Shown here: one piece after another, positions 32,944 through 41,780 of the stretch
Position numbering within the stretch: position 1 is the stretch's first letter
Layout: every line of letters starts with the position of its first letter
Assembly (NCBI RefSeq): GCF_000688015.1
Contig: NZ_JIAD01000001.1
Coordinates: 124,001-188,000, forward strand
Length of the DNA stretch: 64,000 nucleotides
Direction: 5' to 3'
From: Eubacterium sp. AB3007
Lineage (GTDB): Bacteria; Bacillota; Clostridia; Peptostreptococcales; Anaerovoracaceae
Program-made: the position numbers and the translations under genes
The notes under the pieces: generated by a model
Told to the model about the DNA's origin: nothing
The model's input: the letters and a program-made list of their open reading frames with translations, nothing else
Databases searched by the model: none

Positions 32944-33981
32944 TCAGTATTTGGCGCGGATGGCGTCGATGATCTCCAGGTAACGGCTGCGAATGCCGGC
33001 CGGCTCCAGGATCTCGATGTTGCTACCAAGCCGTAGCAGGTTGTTCATCAGGCCGGTAGTGTCGTAGGTGCGGATGGAAAAGGTATTGTCTTCTTCGGAG
33101 AGGAGGAAGACGTTCTCAGTGCCCATCACATCGTAAAGCACGCTGACAGGGACAGCGGGTTCCCAGCGAATGGTGATGGCGGTGCGATCTTTCCCCAGGA
33201 AGTTGTCAGTGTTGTTGGCCACAAAGGCGTCCAGCCTGGAATACAGATCTTCCTGTCCGGTGTAGTCCGGGGTGGTCGCTGGCTCACCGGTATCCATGAC
33301 TTTTCCAATGCGGTCGACCCGATAGGCGCGAAGTTCCTGCGCTTGTTCGTTGAACCCGACCATATAGAATTTCCCGTCGTTGATGTAGACCTTATACGGG
33401 CTGACGATACGGGCGTCTTTGGTATCTTTCTCCCAACGGATCCCGTGGGTAGTGCGTCGTTTCCCAAGGCGACTGTAGTGGAAGGAAATCTTCTTACGGT
33501 TTCCAATGGCCTGGAGCAGGTCATTCAGATTTCGGATGAAGAAGATGTCTCGCTCATATACATCAGGAGGCAGGAGGGTGAGGTTCTTCCGTACCAGGGC
33601 GCGGGTGGACTCGCTGGTCATTTCCAGTAATTTATTCCGGAGTTTGTAGACCCGGGGCCGCGGGATCCATGGGATCTGTGATATCGCATTGGTCAGAATC
33701 AGCAACTCCCACGCTTCCAGATTGTTATTGTCAAATCGCCCGTAGGCGCCTCGTCCGGTGTCTCGAGCGATCTTCTTTTTCCCCGTTGTCTTCGCCAGTC
33801 CCATCTCTTCCAGTGCCCGTACGTCATCGGTAATGGAATTCAGAGAGACGGAGGCGTGGTACTTCTCTTCCAGAACAGCGTGAATCTCTGCCTGGGTGAG
33901 AGCATCCTTCTTCTCTACCGTCTGAAGCAGCTTGAAGATCTCTAACAAGCGGATCTTCGAAGGTATCGTGTTTCTTCCCAT
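32944..33981 (-). CDS. WYL-domain transcriptional regulator
   Basis: A 345-residue regulator. The N-terminus is a winged helix-turn-helix (about residues 1-75, RLLEIFKLL...ALTQAEIHAVLEEKYHASVSLNSITDDVRAL). The WYL domain covers about 140-230 with ISFHYSRLG, SPYKVYINDGKFYMVGF and RAYRVDRIG, followed by the WCX-type C-terminal part. WYL domains sense ligands, often nucleotides or nucleic acid. The ATG at 33981 is preferred to a longer frame because AAAGGGGAAAA precedes it. Its promoter overlaps a palindrome nearly identical to the one before the hydE operon, so it probably regulates itself and hydrogenase maturation. Confidence 0.88.
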   Translation of the reverse strand: MGRNTIPSKIRLLEIFKLLQTVEKKDALTQAEIHAVLEEKYHASVSLNSITDDVRALEEMGLAKTTGKKKIARDTGRGAYGRFDNNNLEAWELLILTNAISQIPWIPRPRVYKLRNKLLEMTSESTRALVRKNLTLLPPDVYERDIFFIRNLNDLLQAIGNRKKISFHYSRLGKRRTTHGIRWEKDTKDARIVSPYKVYINDGKFYMVGFNEQAQELRAYRVDRIGKVMDTGEPATTPDYTGQEDLYSRLDAFVANNTDNFLGKDRTAITIRWEPAVPVSVLYDVMGTENVFLLSEEDNTFSIRTYDTTGLMNNLLRLGSNIEILEPAGIRSRYLEIIDAIRAKY

Positions 33982-34027
33982 GGATTTTCCCCTTTTCTTC
34001 GCGTACGCGTATCCTTTTTCTGCATAT

Positions 34028-34056
34028 AGTATAGCATCCCTGTCGAATAATCGCAA
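34028..34056 (-). promoter_or_regulatory. Promoter of the WYL regulator gene
   Basis: On the minus strand TTGCGA (34051-34056) and TATACT (34028-34033) are 17 bp apart. The -35 box lies inside the palindromic operator, a classic arrangement for repression by occlusion. Confidence 0.7.
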
Positions 34057-34079
34057 ATATTAGCGATTATTCGCATAAG
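34041..34079. promoter_or_regulatory. Palindromic operator of the WYL regulator gene
   Basis: Arms CGAATAATCGC (34044-34054) and GCGATTATTCG (34063-34073) flank the 8-nt centre AAATATTA, which is the exact complement of the centre of the operator at 2541-2582. The match extends beyond one arm through CATAAG. Confidence 0.8.
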
Positions 34080-34123
34080 GGATTTGGTACGATAAATTCA
34101 CAAACAGGCCGAAGGAATACGAC

Positions 34124-34198
34124 CGTTCGCAAAGCGAGGCGGAAGAAGCGTTCGCAAAGCGAGGTGGAAGAAGCGTTCGCTTTGCGAGGCGGGGGAAG
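34124..34198. repeat. Three tandem 25-bp repeats in the LysM gene leader
   Basis: Units start at 34124, 34149 and 34174. Each begins CGTTCGCAAAGCGAGG; in the third unit the AAA between TTCGC and GCGA is TTT, an inversion of the small hairpin loop. They end 23 bp before the start codon, so they are part of the 5' untranslated region. Confidence 0.8.
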
Positions 34199-34221
34199 GA
34201 AATAGAAAGGCGGTAAGACGT

Positions 34222-34515
34222 ATGAAGAATCTCAGAATCGTATCGAAGACAAGATTTATAACCTTTGTAGTAGTGGTGATCCTGGTGGGATCCCTTTCGG
34301 TGGCCGGGATGCTGGGGGCGCTCACCGTTCACAGCAGCCAGGCAGATGATTTCCGTAAAGTGGAGGTGCAATCCGGAGACACGATCTGGGCCATTGCAGA
34401 AGCGTATTATCCCGGCGAGGATGTCCGGAAGCGCGTGTACGACATTTGCCAGGTCAACCACGTACGAGCAGAGGAACTTCAGGCAGGGCAGACCCTTCTG
34501 CTGCCGCTGCAGTAG
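34222..34515 (+). CDS. Membrane-anchored LysM protein, YneA-like
   Basis: A 97-residue protein with one N-terminal hydrophobic segment (about residues 11-34) and one LysM domain (about 46-95: VEVQSGDTIWAIAEAYYP...AEELQAGQTLLLPL). The size and layout match YneA-type suppressors of cell division that are induced by DNA damage in Bacillus and relatives. No lexA gene or clear LexA box is seen here, so the SOS link is not shown. A GAAAGGCGG site precedes the ATG. The leader has three 25-bp hairpin repeats. Confidence 0.75.
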   Translation: MKNLRIVSKTRFITFVVVVILVGSLSVAGMLGALTVHSSQADDFRKVEVQSGDTIWAIAEAYYPGEDVRKRVYDICQVNHVRAEELQAGQTLLLPLQ

Positions 34516-34564
34516 AGTTTTGTGCGTTGATGTGTTATACTGTAACGAAGAGAGGAGGTGGAGC

Positions 34565-35362
34565 ATGAGGTATCAGGTTGCGGCAGTACAGATGGATACT
34601 GGTTCCGATAGAGAAGCGAACCTGCGAAAGATCGAGACGTTTGCGAGAGAGGCAGCGGGGCACGGTGCTTCGCTGGTCGTGTTCCCGGAACGCGCTGATT
34701 ATATGGGAAGGGGCATGCGGGAGCAGGCAGAGCCGATCCCGGGGGACGTGTCTGGGATCTTATGCAGCCTGGCAAAGGATCTGAGGATCCACATCCTCTG
34801 CGGTGTGGGCGAGGCCCAGCCGGAAGGGAATCCTTGGAACACATTGCTTCTGGTGGGACCGGAAGGCGAGATCCTGAGCAGGTATCGCAAACTTCACATG
34901 TTCAAGGTGGAGGGAGTGGGAGGCATCCATGTGGATGAGAGCCGGTTCACAGAAGCCGGTGAGGAGATCATCACGGCAAAGTCCGCTCTGGGGAAACTGG
35001 GCATGAGTATCTGCTACGATCTTCGGTTTCCAGAGATGTATAGAAGGATGGCGATGGAGGGGGCGGAGGCCCTGTTCGTCCCATCGGATTTCACCTATGA
35101 CACCGGGAAAGACCACTGGGAGGTTCTGCTGCGGGCGCGGGCCATCGAAAATACCTGCTATGTGGTGGGAGCGAACCAGTGCGGACAGAAACTCAGGTAC
35201 AGAGCGTATGGGCATTCCATGATCCTCGACCCCTGGGGGAGGGTGCTGGCCGAGGCTGGCGAGACAGAAGAGATCATCTACGCTGAGATCGACAGCGATG
35301 TGATCGAGGAGGTGCGGCAGAAGATGCCGTCACTGGACAATAGAAGGGGAGATGTTTACTAG
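34565..35362 (+). CDS. Carbon-nitrogen hydrolase (nitrilase superfamily)
   Basis: A 265-residue enzyme of standard length. The catalytic triad is visible: Glu42 in VVFPERAD, Lys109 in YRKLHMF and Cys150 in SICYDLRFPE. The segment DLRFPEMYRRMAMEGAEALFVPSDFT is typical of the Nit branch, which includes omega-amidase and deaminated-glutathione amidase. It hydrolyses a small amide in the cytoplasm. An AGAGGAGGTGG site supports the start at 34565; longer in-frame starts overlap the LysM gene. The LysO gene starts 15 bp after its stop. Confidence 0.9.
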   Translation: MRYQVAAVQMDTGSDREANLRKIETFAREAAGHGASLVVFPERADYMGRGMREQAEPIPGDVSGILCSLAKDLRIHILCGVGEAQPEGNPWNTLLLVGPEGEILSRYRKLHMFKVEGVGGIHVDESRFTEAGEEIITAKSALGKLGMSICYDLRFPEMYRRMAMEGAEALFVPSDFTYDTGKDHWEVLLRARAIENTCYVVGANQCGQKLRYRAYGHSMILDPWGRVLAEAGETEEIIYAEIDSDVIEEVRQKMPSLDNRRGDVY

Positions 35363-35377
35363 TTTTGGGGAGGTAGC

Positions 35378-36358
35378 ATGTTTGAGATCATTCTGTATAT
35401 AGGGCTTTGTGTGGCAGGATATGTGGTGGCTGTGCCGCTTCGCAGCAAGCGCGATCAACTGGGCTGGGTAGGTACGGTACAAACCATCGCAGTGCTGGCG
35501 CTGGTGTTCACCATGGGACTTCGGATCGGATACAACGAGGAGGTCATCGGAAACCTGGGGTCCTACGGGCTGTATGCATTGCTTTATACGGTGGCGATCA
35601 TGGTTTTGTCCGTCGCCTGTGTGTCCATGACGAGGCGGGTGATGGGCATCGATCGGTACGGACTTATGGGAAACAAAGCTTTGTCCGAGGTGGAGATCGC
35701 GGCCGGAGAGCCGCAGGAAGAAGAGGCCCCGCCCAAGGGCATCGACCGCATGACCGTCTATATCCTCTGCATGGTGGTTGCGGGGATCGCGGCGGGTTTT
35801 TTGGTGTGTCGGCAGATCTTTCGGAACGAAGAGGCGTTTACAGAGGGCGCGGCCATGACCATCCGGGGACTGCTTTGTGTGCTGCTGACCTTTGTGGGGC
35901 TGGATCTGGGACTGGAGGGGGCTATCATCGATAACTTCCGTAAGGTGGGCGTCCGGGTGCTGGCCATTCCAGCGGCAGGGATCATCGGGACTCTGCTGGG
36001 AGCGTTTCTGGTGGGGCTGGTGCTGCCCCTGAGTACCCGGGAGAGTCTGGGGATCGGTGCCGGGTTGGGCTGGTATTCTCTTGGAGCCGCCATCCTGATG
36101 GATGCCGGGATGATGACCGCTGGTGCCATCTCCTTCATGCACAACGTGATGCGGGAGATGTTTGCGATCATCCTGATCCCGGTGGTCGCCCGGAAGATCG
36201 GATACGTGGAGTGTGTGACGCTTCCAGGAGCATCGGCCATGGACGTGTGTCTGCCCATCGTGGTGCGGGCCACCAGCGGGAACACCGCCGTGTATTCCTT
36301 CATCTCGGGGACGGTGCTGTCTTTCATGGTGCCGGTGCTGGTACCGTTGTTTGTGTGA
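35378..36358 (+). CDS. lysO: LysO-family lysine exporter
   Basis: A 326-residue membrane protein with about eight to ten hydrophobic segments. The N-terminal half (VAVPLRSKRDQLGWVGTVQTIAVLALVFTMGLRIG) and C-terminal half (GAGLGWYSLGAAILMDAG...AISFMHNVMREMFAIILIPVV) match the two parts of the YbjE/LysO family. LysO exports lysine and the toxic analogue thialysine in E. coli. It is probably co-transcribed with the nitrilase-family gene. In Clostridia the family is sometimes split into two genes; here it is intact. Confidence 0.85.
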   Translation: MFEIILYIGLCVAGYVVAVPLRSKRDQLGWVGTVQTIAVLALVFTMGLRIGYNEEVIGNLGSYGLYALLYTVAIMVLSVACVSMTRRVMGIDRYGLMGNKALSEVEIAAGEPQEEEAPPKGIDRMTVYILCMVVAGIAAGFLVCRQIFRNEEAFTEGAAMTIRGLLCVLLTFVGLDLGLEGAIIDNFRKVGVRVLAIPAAGIIGTLLGAFLVGLVLPLSTRESLGIGAGLGWYSLGAAILMDAGMMTAGAISFMHNVMREMFAIILIPVVARKIGYVECVTLPGASAMDVCLPIVVRATSGNTAVYSFISGTVLSFMVPVLVPLFV

Positions 36359-36370
36359 GACCGAAAAGCA

Positions 36371-36401
36371 ACAGAGGGGCTGTCATGAACAGCCCCTCTG
36401 T
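36371..36401. terminator. Bidirectional terminator
   Basis: A perfect 13-bp stem ACAGAGGGGCTGT/ACAGCCCCTCTGT with a 5-nt loop lies between the convergent lysO and MBL genes. Confidence 0.85.
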
Positions 36402-36402
36402 G

Positions 36403-37230
36403 TTATTCTTCTAAAAGGAATTTCTTTCCTGCGCTGGCCAGCAGACATTTGTCGGCAAAGCGGGTTTTCATGAGGACCAGGGCTTCGATGCCGGTACAGT
36501 GCATGGGAACGATCACCTTCAGGTTCTCGCCTGCCAGCTTGTCGATGACCTCCTGCCTGGCCTGGGCGGTAGCGGAGAACAGGTGCATGCCGGCCACCAC
36601 GCCGACCAGAGGCTCCCCGGGGAACAGCACCTTCACGTAGTCGATGGCGGCGGCGATGCCCTTGTGGCTGCAGCCGGAGAACAGGTAGATCCCATCCTTC
36701 CCGCGGATGGCCAGGAACTGTTCGTGGTTCAGTGGATCGTGGATATACTTGCCATCTGGTCCCTTGACCAGGAAGTACTCCGTGGCCACGTAGTCCGGCG
36801 CATCAGGGATGGTGCCGGAGACCACCGCATTCTCCGAGAGCCAGACCGGCTCCTCGGTCAGGACGACGCGTCCCGGGTAGTTTGCGGGATCCCACTGGAG
36901 ACCGATCTGTTCCTCCGATGGTTCTCCGTGGATATCATCGAAGGAATCCACCAGGGCCTCCCGGTGCAGGTAGACCTTGGCGTGGTCATTCGCTTTCAGA
37001 AAATAGGGGACTCCGTTGGTGTGGTCATCGTGACTGTGGCTCAACACACAGCAGTCCACATCTTCCAGGGACTCGTGCAGACGAGCGGCATTGTGGATGA
37101 GCATGTCCGAATAGCCTGTATCGAACAGGATGGTCATCTCATCGGTGGTGATTTTCATGGAAAGACCGAACTCCGCGTCACAGCGGGGGTCCTCGGTCTT
37201 GTTTTCCGTCAGGAAGCGAACGCGGATCAT
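36403..37230 (-). CDS. MBL-fold metallohydrolase
   Basis: A 275-residue metallo-beta-lactamase-fold protein. The metal motif SHSHDDHTNG lies at about residues 64-73, with later ligands in SGCSHKGI and VPMHCTG. The order and spacing fit the group annotated as 7,8-dihydropterin-6-yl-methyl-4-(beta-D-ribofuranosyl)aminobenzene 5'-phosphate synthase-like, whose role in most bacteria is unknown. It lies 15 bp downstream of thrC on the same strand, so the two may share a transcript. Its start has an AAAGGAGTC site. Confidence 0.85.
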   Translation of the reverse strand: MIRVRFLTENKTEDPRCDAEFGLSMKITTDEMTILFDTGYSDMLIHNAARLHESLEDVDCCVLSHSHDDHTNGVPYFLKANDHAKVYLHREALVDSFDDIHGEPSEEQIGLQWDPANYPGRVVLTEEPVWLSENAVVSGTIPDAPDYVATEYFLVKGPDGKYIHDPLNHEQFLAIRGKDGIYLFSGCSHKGIAAAIDYVKVLFPGEPLVGVVAGMHLFSATAQARQEVIDKLAGENLKVIVPMHCTGIEALVLMKTRFADKCLLASAGKKFLLEE

Positions 37231-37245
37231 CGTAGACTCCTTTCC

Positions 37246-38700
37246 TTATCGTACACTTCTGTCTTTCACGTATTGCATCATCTCGTCTTTCTCAATTACA
37301 TCCTTGTGACGGACCTCCAGTTGGAAGATGGCCTTCAGCGGAGCGGGGGCGGCTATGCCGGTACCTGCTTCCAGCTTCTGCATGTTCTCCTGGTCGCTCT
37401 CCGCTGGTTCCATGCCGATGGCGGTCATGACCGCACGGCTGAACTTGTAGGGCGAAGCCGTGGACAGGATCACGTTGGGAGAATCTCCCTGGTACTTCTC
37501 TGCGGCCGCCCAGGCGATGGAGGTGTGGGTATCCAGCAGATACCCGTGCTCCCGGAATACCTCGCCGATGGCGGAGGCCCCCTCTTCCTCAGAGGCACAG
37601 ATGCCGGTGAAGAGAGACTGGATCTTCGCCAGTTCTTCTTCTGTAATGGTGTATTCTCCCGTCTCGGACAAAGCCTTCATGTACGATGCGGTCTGTTCTG
37701 GCCCGCACACAAAGTATAGCAGGCGCTCCAGATTGCTGGAGATCAGGATGTCCATGGAAGGGGAGGTGGTCTTGTGGAATTCCCGTACCCGGTTATAGTG
37801 GCCGGTGGTCAGGAATTCGGTGAGTACATCGTTCTTGTTGGAAGCACAGACAAGCCTGCCCACGGGAAGACCCATCTCCCTGGCGAAGAAGCCCGCCATG
37901 ATGTCGCCAAAGTTGCCGGTGGGCACGGTGTAGTCCACCGGATCACCTGCCTGAATGCGGCCGGCCTTCACCAATGCTGCATAGGCGGCGAAATAGTAGA
38001 CCACCTGCGGTACCAGACGGCCGATGTTGATTGAATTGGCGCTGGAGAGGGAGACACCCTCTGCGGGCCTGGGGATTTCCGTAAATATCCGCTTGACCCC
38101 GTTCTGTGCATCATCGAAATTTCCACGCACCGCGCAGGCGCAGGTGTTCTTCCCCTGCTGGGTGGTCATCTGCAGGCGCTGGCTGTCGGAGATGCCGTGC
38201 TCCGGGTAGAAGACGATGATCCGTGTGCCCGGCACATCGGAGAACCCGTGAAGAGCGGCGCTGCCGGTGTCACCGCTGGTGGCGGTGAGGATCAGGATCT
38301 CATCATTGAAATCGTTCAGTCTGGCAGCCGATACCATAAAGTTCGGCAGGGCAGACAGTGCCACGTCCTTGAAAGCGCAGGTGGGACCGTGGAACAGCTC
38401 CAGTACATATCTGTCGCCGACGGGCACCAAAGGGGTGATCTCCTCGGCAGTGAACTTGTCTGCGTAGCTCGCCTCTACGATGCGGGCGATCTCCTCTTCA
38501 CCGAAATCCGGGAAGAAACGGCCGAAGATGACGCGGGCCATGCCCCGGTAGTCCATGTTGATCACATCGCGGTAGTCGATCTTCAGTGCAGAAAGGTCAG
38601 AAGGTACATACAGACCGCCATCCGGTGCCAGGCCGTTCAGGATGGCCATAGTGGGGGTAGCGGTTGTGTTTTTGTTTCTCGTACTTAAATAATTAATCAT
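37246..38700 (-). CDS. thrC: Threonine synthase
   Basis: A 484-residue PLP enzyme. The PLP lysine is K111 in HGPTCAFKDVALSALP, and the start NYLSTRNKNTTATPTMAILNGLAPDGGLYVP is characteristic of the longer threonine synthase class. It converts O-phosphohomoserine to threonine. It is divergent from aspartate kinase (85 bp between start codons), so the first and last steps of threonine synthesis share one control region. Homoserine dehydrogenase and kinase are not in the window. Confidence 0.94.
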   Translation of the reverse strand: MINYLSTRNKNTTATPTMAILNGLAPDGGLYVPSDLSALKIDYRDVINMDYRGMARVIFGRFFPDFGEEEIARIVEASYADKFTAEEITPLVPVGDRYVLELFHGPTCAFKDVALSALPNFMVSAARLNDFNDEILILTATSGDTGSAALHGFSDVPGTRIIVFYPEHGISDSQRLQMTTQQGKNTCACAVRGNFDDAQNGVKRIFTEIPRPAEGVSLSSANSINIGRLVPQVVYYFAAYAALVKAGRIQAGDPVDYTVPTGNFGDIMAGFFAREMGLPVGRLVCASNKNDVLTEFLTTGHYNRVREFHKTTSPSMDILISSNLERLLYFVCGPEQTASYMKALSETGEYTITEEELAKIQSLFTGICASEEEGASAIGEVFREHGYLLDTHTSIAWAAAEKYQGDSPNVILSTASPYKFSRAVMTAIGMEPAESDQENMQKLEAGTGIAAPAPLKAIFQLEVRHKDVIEKDEMMQYVKDRSVR

Positions 38701-38785
38701 TTTCTTGTCCTTTTATGTTGAATTTGCTTTAAAGATATGATACATTATTCCTGTTAGTTTTACAAGGCTTTTTAGGAGTTCATAT

Positions 38786-40099
38786 ATGCTGAAAGTGTTA
38801 AAATTCGGAGGCTCGTCCCTGGCTGACAGCGGACAGTTCCTTAAAGTAAAGAATATCGTCGAGGCAGATGAGGACCGCCGCGTGGTGGTGGTCTCTGCCC
38901 CCGGAAAACGCCATGACAACGACAACAAGATCACAGATCTCCTGTACCTGTGTAACGCGCATCTGAAGTACAACGCTTCCTATGAGGACATCTTCCAGAT
39001 GATCCAGGATCGTTATCAGGAGATCAAGGAGAACTGCAGCCTTTCTGTGGATCTGGAGGCGGAGTTCACCGAGATCCGTTCCCATATGCGGAAGGGGATG
39101 TCCGTGGACTATCTGGTGTCCAGGGGAGAGTACCTGAACGCCAAACTCATGGCGGACTACCTGGGCTATACCTTTGTGGACGCAAAGGACGTGATTCGAT
39201 TCGGACAGAACGGAAAGGTGGACCGCAAGGAGACGGAGGCTTTGTTCAAGGCAGAGTTCCAGAAGCATGACCACATCGTGCTCCCGGGGTTCTACGGAGC
39301 GCTGCCGGGCGGGAACATCCGCACCTTCTCCAGAGGAGGATCGGACGTCACTGGCGCCATCGCAGCAGCTTCTCTGGATGCGGATCTGTATGAGAACTGG
39401 ACGGATGTCACCGGCATCCTGATGGCGGATCCACGGATCGTGGAGAACCCCCAGACCATGGCCACCGTGACCTATGCAGAGCTGCGGGAACTATCCTATA
39501 TGGGCGCCTCCGTGCTCCATGAGGATACTGTGTTTCCGGTCAGGAGGAAGAACATCCCCCTGAACATCCGCAATGTCAACCAGCCGGAGGAAGCGGGCAC
39601 CATGATCATGGAGGAGTTCCCCAGAGAGGACAATCCAAGGTACGTCACCGGTGTGACCGGCCTCAGGAACTACTCCATCATCAACGTCTACGGCACCAAC
39701 ATGAGCAAGAGCACCAGTACCCTGCGGAAAGTGCTGGAGATCTGCGAGGATTTCCAGCTTTCCGTGGAACAGATTCCCAGTGGTACGGACAGTTTCTCCC
39801 TGGTGATCCGAACAGAGTCGCTGAACGGACAGAAATACGAACTCATCAGTGCCATCAAGAAGGAGATGGACTTCCTGGATATCAAGGTGACCGAGGGCAT
39901 CAGCCTCATCGCGATCGTGGGCCGGGGGATGGCCTACAAGGTCGGCATTTCCAGCATGTTCTTCGGTGCATTGGGCGAGAACAACATCAACATCAGAACG
40001 ATCCAGCAGAGTTCAGACGAGATCAGCATCATCGTCGGCGTGCACGATGAGGATTTTGAAAAGGCGATCCGTGTGCTGTACGATCGTTTCGCCAGATAA
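38786..40099 (+). CDS. lysC: Aspartate kinase
   Basis: A 437-residue monofunctional aspartokinase. The kinase motif VLKFGGSSLAD opens the protein, FSRGGSDVTGA (about 183-193) binds aspartate, and two ACT domains fill the end (VTGLRNYSIINVYG and VGRGMAYKVGISSMFFGALGENNINI), so feedback control by lysine or threonine is expected. It makes aspartyl phosphate, the entry to lysine, threonine and methionine. A TAGGAG site precedes the ATG. A TTGAAT/TACATT pair 17 bp apart in the divergent region with thrC may be its promoter. The SSS transporter gene follows 103 bp downstream. Confidence 0.93.
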   Translation: MLKVLKFGGSSLADSGQFLKVKNIVEADEDRRVVVVSAPGKRHDNDNKITDLLYLCNAHLKYNASYEDIFQMIQDRYQEIKENCSLSVDLEAEFTEIRSHMRKGMSVDYLVSRGEYLNAKLMADYLGYTFVDAKDVIRFGQNGKVDRKETEALFKAEFQKHDHIVLPGFYGALPGGNIRTFSRGGSDVTGAIAAASLDADLYENWTDVTGILMADPRIVENPQTMATVTYAELRELSYMGASVLHEDTVFPVRRKNIPLNIRNVNQPEEAGTMIMEEFPREDNPRYVTGVTGLRNYSIINVYGTNMSKSTSTLRKVLEICEDFQLSVEQIPSGTDSFSLVIRTESLNGQKYELISAIKKEMDFLDIKVTEGISLIAIVGRGMAYKVGISSMFFGALGENNINIRTIQQSSDEISIIVGVHDEDFEKAIRVLYDRFAR

Positions 40100-40202
40100 C
40101 TGGCGATCATCGCCTGTCAACGAACCAAAAGACTTCAGCTATGCGGGACTGCGGCCTTTGCCGTCGGTCTCGTTTCGCTATATATTTAAGGAGGTGACCG
40201 CG

Positions 40203-41768
40203 ATGGTCATAAAATCACTATTGATACTTTGTTTCTTTGCAGTGATGGTGGCGGTAGGTCTGTATTGCCGCAAACACAGCACTGACGTAAACGGCTTTGT
40301 GCTGGGAGGACGCAAGGTGGGCGCCTGGCTCACCGCCTTCGCTTACGGGACAAGCTACTTCTCTGCCGTCATCTTTGTGGGATATGCAGGGCAGTTTGGA
40401 TGGATTTTCGGCGTGTCCTCCACCTGGATTGGTCTGGGGAACGCGTTCATCGGATCCCTGCTGGCCTGGGCCATCCTGGGACGGCGCACCCGTATCATGT
40501 CTCAGCACCTGAACGCCAAAACCATGCCGGAGTTCCTGGGGACCCGGTATGACTCAGACAAGCTGAAGATTCTGGCTTCGGCCATTACCTTCCTGTTCTT
40601 GATCCCTTATACAGCCTCTCTGTTCAACGGTCTGTCCAGGCTGTTTGAGATGGGCTTCCACATCGACTATGCGGTGTGTGTGATCGTCATGGCGGTGCTC
40701 ACCGGGGTCTACGTCATTGCCGGTGGGTACATGGCTACCGCCATCAACGATTTCATTCAGGGGACGATCATGCTCTTCGGCATCTCGGCGGTGATCCTGG
40801 CGGTACTGTCCAAGCATGGTGGCTTCATGGGATCTCTGGCGGAGATGGCAAAGATCGAAAACCCGGTGATGCCCGGCGTTTACAACTCCTTCTTTGGGCC
40901 GGCGCCGCTGTTCCTTCTGGTGGTGGTCCTGCTCACGTCCCTGGGAACCTGGGGACTGCCGCAGATGGTGTCCAAGTTCTATGCCATCCGCAACGAGGGG
41001 GCCGTCAAGAAGGGCACCATGATCTCTACGCTGTTCGCCATCGTGGTGGCGGGTGGCTGTTACTTCCTGGGTGGATTCGGAAGGCTTTTCGTCACTCAGG
41101 AGCAGGTCGATGCCAACGGTTTCGACAGCATCATCCCCACGATGCTTTCCGGTCTGCCGGATATCCTCATCGCCATCGTACTGGTGCTGGTGTTGTCTGC
41201 GTCCATGTCGACCCTGTCCTCTCTGGTGCTTACCTCTAGTTCTACGTTGATGCTGGATTTCATTCCCGGAGTCTCCAGAAGTGAGCTCAGCGAGAAGAGC
41301 AAGCTCACAGGAATGCGTGTTCTGATCGCCGTATTCATCCTGATCTCGGCAGTGATCGCCATCGTTCAGGCCAAGTCCCGGATCACCTTCATCGCCCAGC
41401 TGATGGGCGTCTCCTGGGGCGCGCTGGCAGGATCCTTCTTGGCGCCGTTGCTGTACGGGCTCTATTGGAAGAAAACGACTAAGGCAGCGGTTGGTGTCTG
41501 CTATGCCTTCGGGACGATGTTGATGGTCATTCAACTCTGCGTTTCTCTGGGGTTGTATGCACCTTCAGGCGCGTTCGCGGAGTTCGTTTTCCAGAATTCG
41601 CTTTACTCCGGTGTATTCGCCATGTTGTGCTCCCTGGTGATCGTGCCGGTGGTGAGCGTCCTGACGCAGGGCACAAAACCCGCTGCAACAGATGATATGT
41701 TCAAATGCTATGATATTACCGCCGTCGTCCACGTGAAGACTTCACTGGGCGATGAGGAGGATGCATAG
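40203..41768 (+). CDS. Sodium:solute symporter (SSS family)
   Basis: A 521-residue protein with thirteen or so hydrophobic segments. It begins with GLYCRKHSTDVNGFVLGGRKVGAWLTAFAYGTSYFSAVIFVG, which carries the SSS signature, and GGYMATAINDFIQGTIMLFG follows near residue 165. The start at 40203 is fixed by an ideal AAGGAGGTG site; longer frames overlap lysC. The substrate may be an amino acid (PutP-like) or another organic acid. It starts a run of plus-strand transporter genes ending near 44007. Confidence 0.88.
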   Translation: MVIKSLLILCFFAVMVAVGLYCRKHSTDVNGFVLGGRKVGAWLTAFAYGTSYFSAVIFVGYAGQFGWIFGVSSTWIGLGNAFIGSLLAWAILGRRTRIMSQHLNAKTMPEFLGTRYDSDKLKILASAITFLFLIPYTASLFNGLSRLFEMGFHIDYAVCVIVMAVLTGVYVIAGGYMATAINDFIQGTIMLFGISAVILAVLSKHGGFMGSLAEMAKIENPVMPGVYNSFFGPAPLFLLVVVLLTSLGTWGLPQMVSKFYAIRNEGAVKKGTMISTLFAIVVAGGCYFLGGFGRLFVTQEQVDANGFDSIIPTMLSGLPDILIAIVLVLVLSASMSTLSSLVLTSSSTLMLDFIPGVSRSELSEKSKLTGMRVLIAVFILISAVIAIVQAKSRITFIAQLMGVSWGALAGSFLAPLLYGLYWKKTTKAAVGVCYAFGTMLMVIQLCVSLGLYAPSGAFAEFVFQNSLYSGVFAMLCSLVIVPVVSVLTQGTKPAATDDMFKCYDITAVVHVKTSLGDEEDA

Positions 41769-41780
41769 GAGACTTGCAGG

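Noticed and set aside
34060..34222. LexA box controlling the YneA-like gene
   Set aside because: A CGAAC-like half-site is present on the minus strand near 34120, but the second half does not fit the consensus; too weak to report.
38701..38785. T-box or lysine riboswitch in the thrC-lysC divergent region
   Set aside because: The region is only 85 bp and has neither the T-box GGGTGGnACCGCG-type element nor the lysine aptamer.
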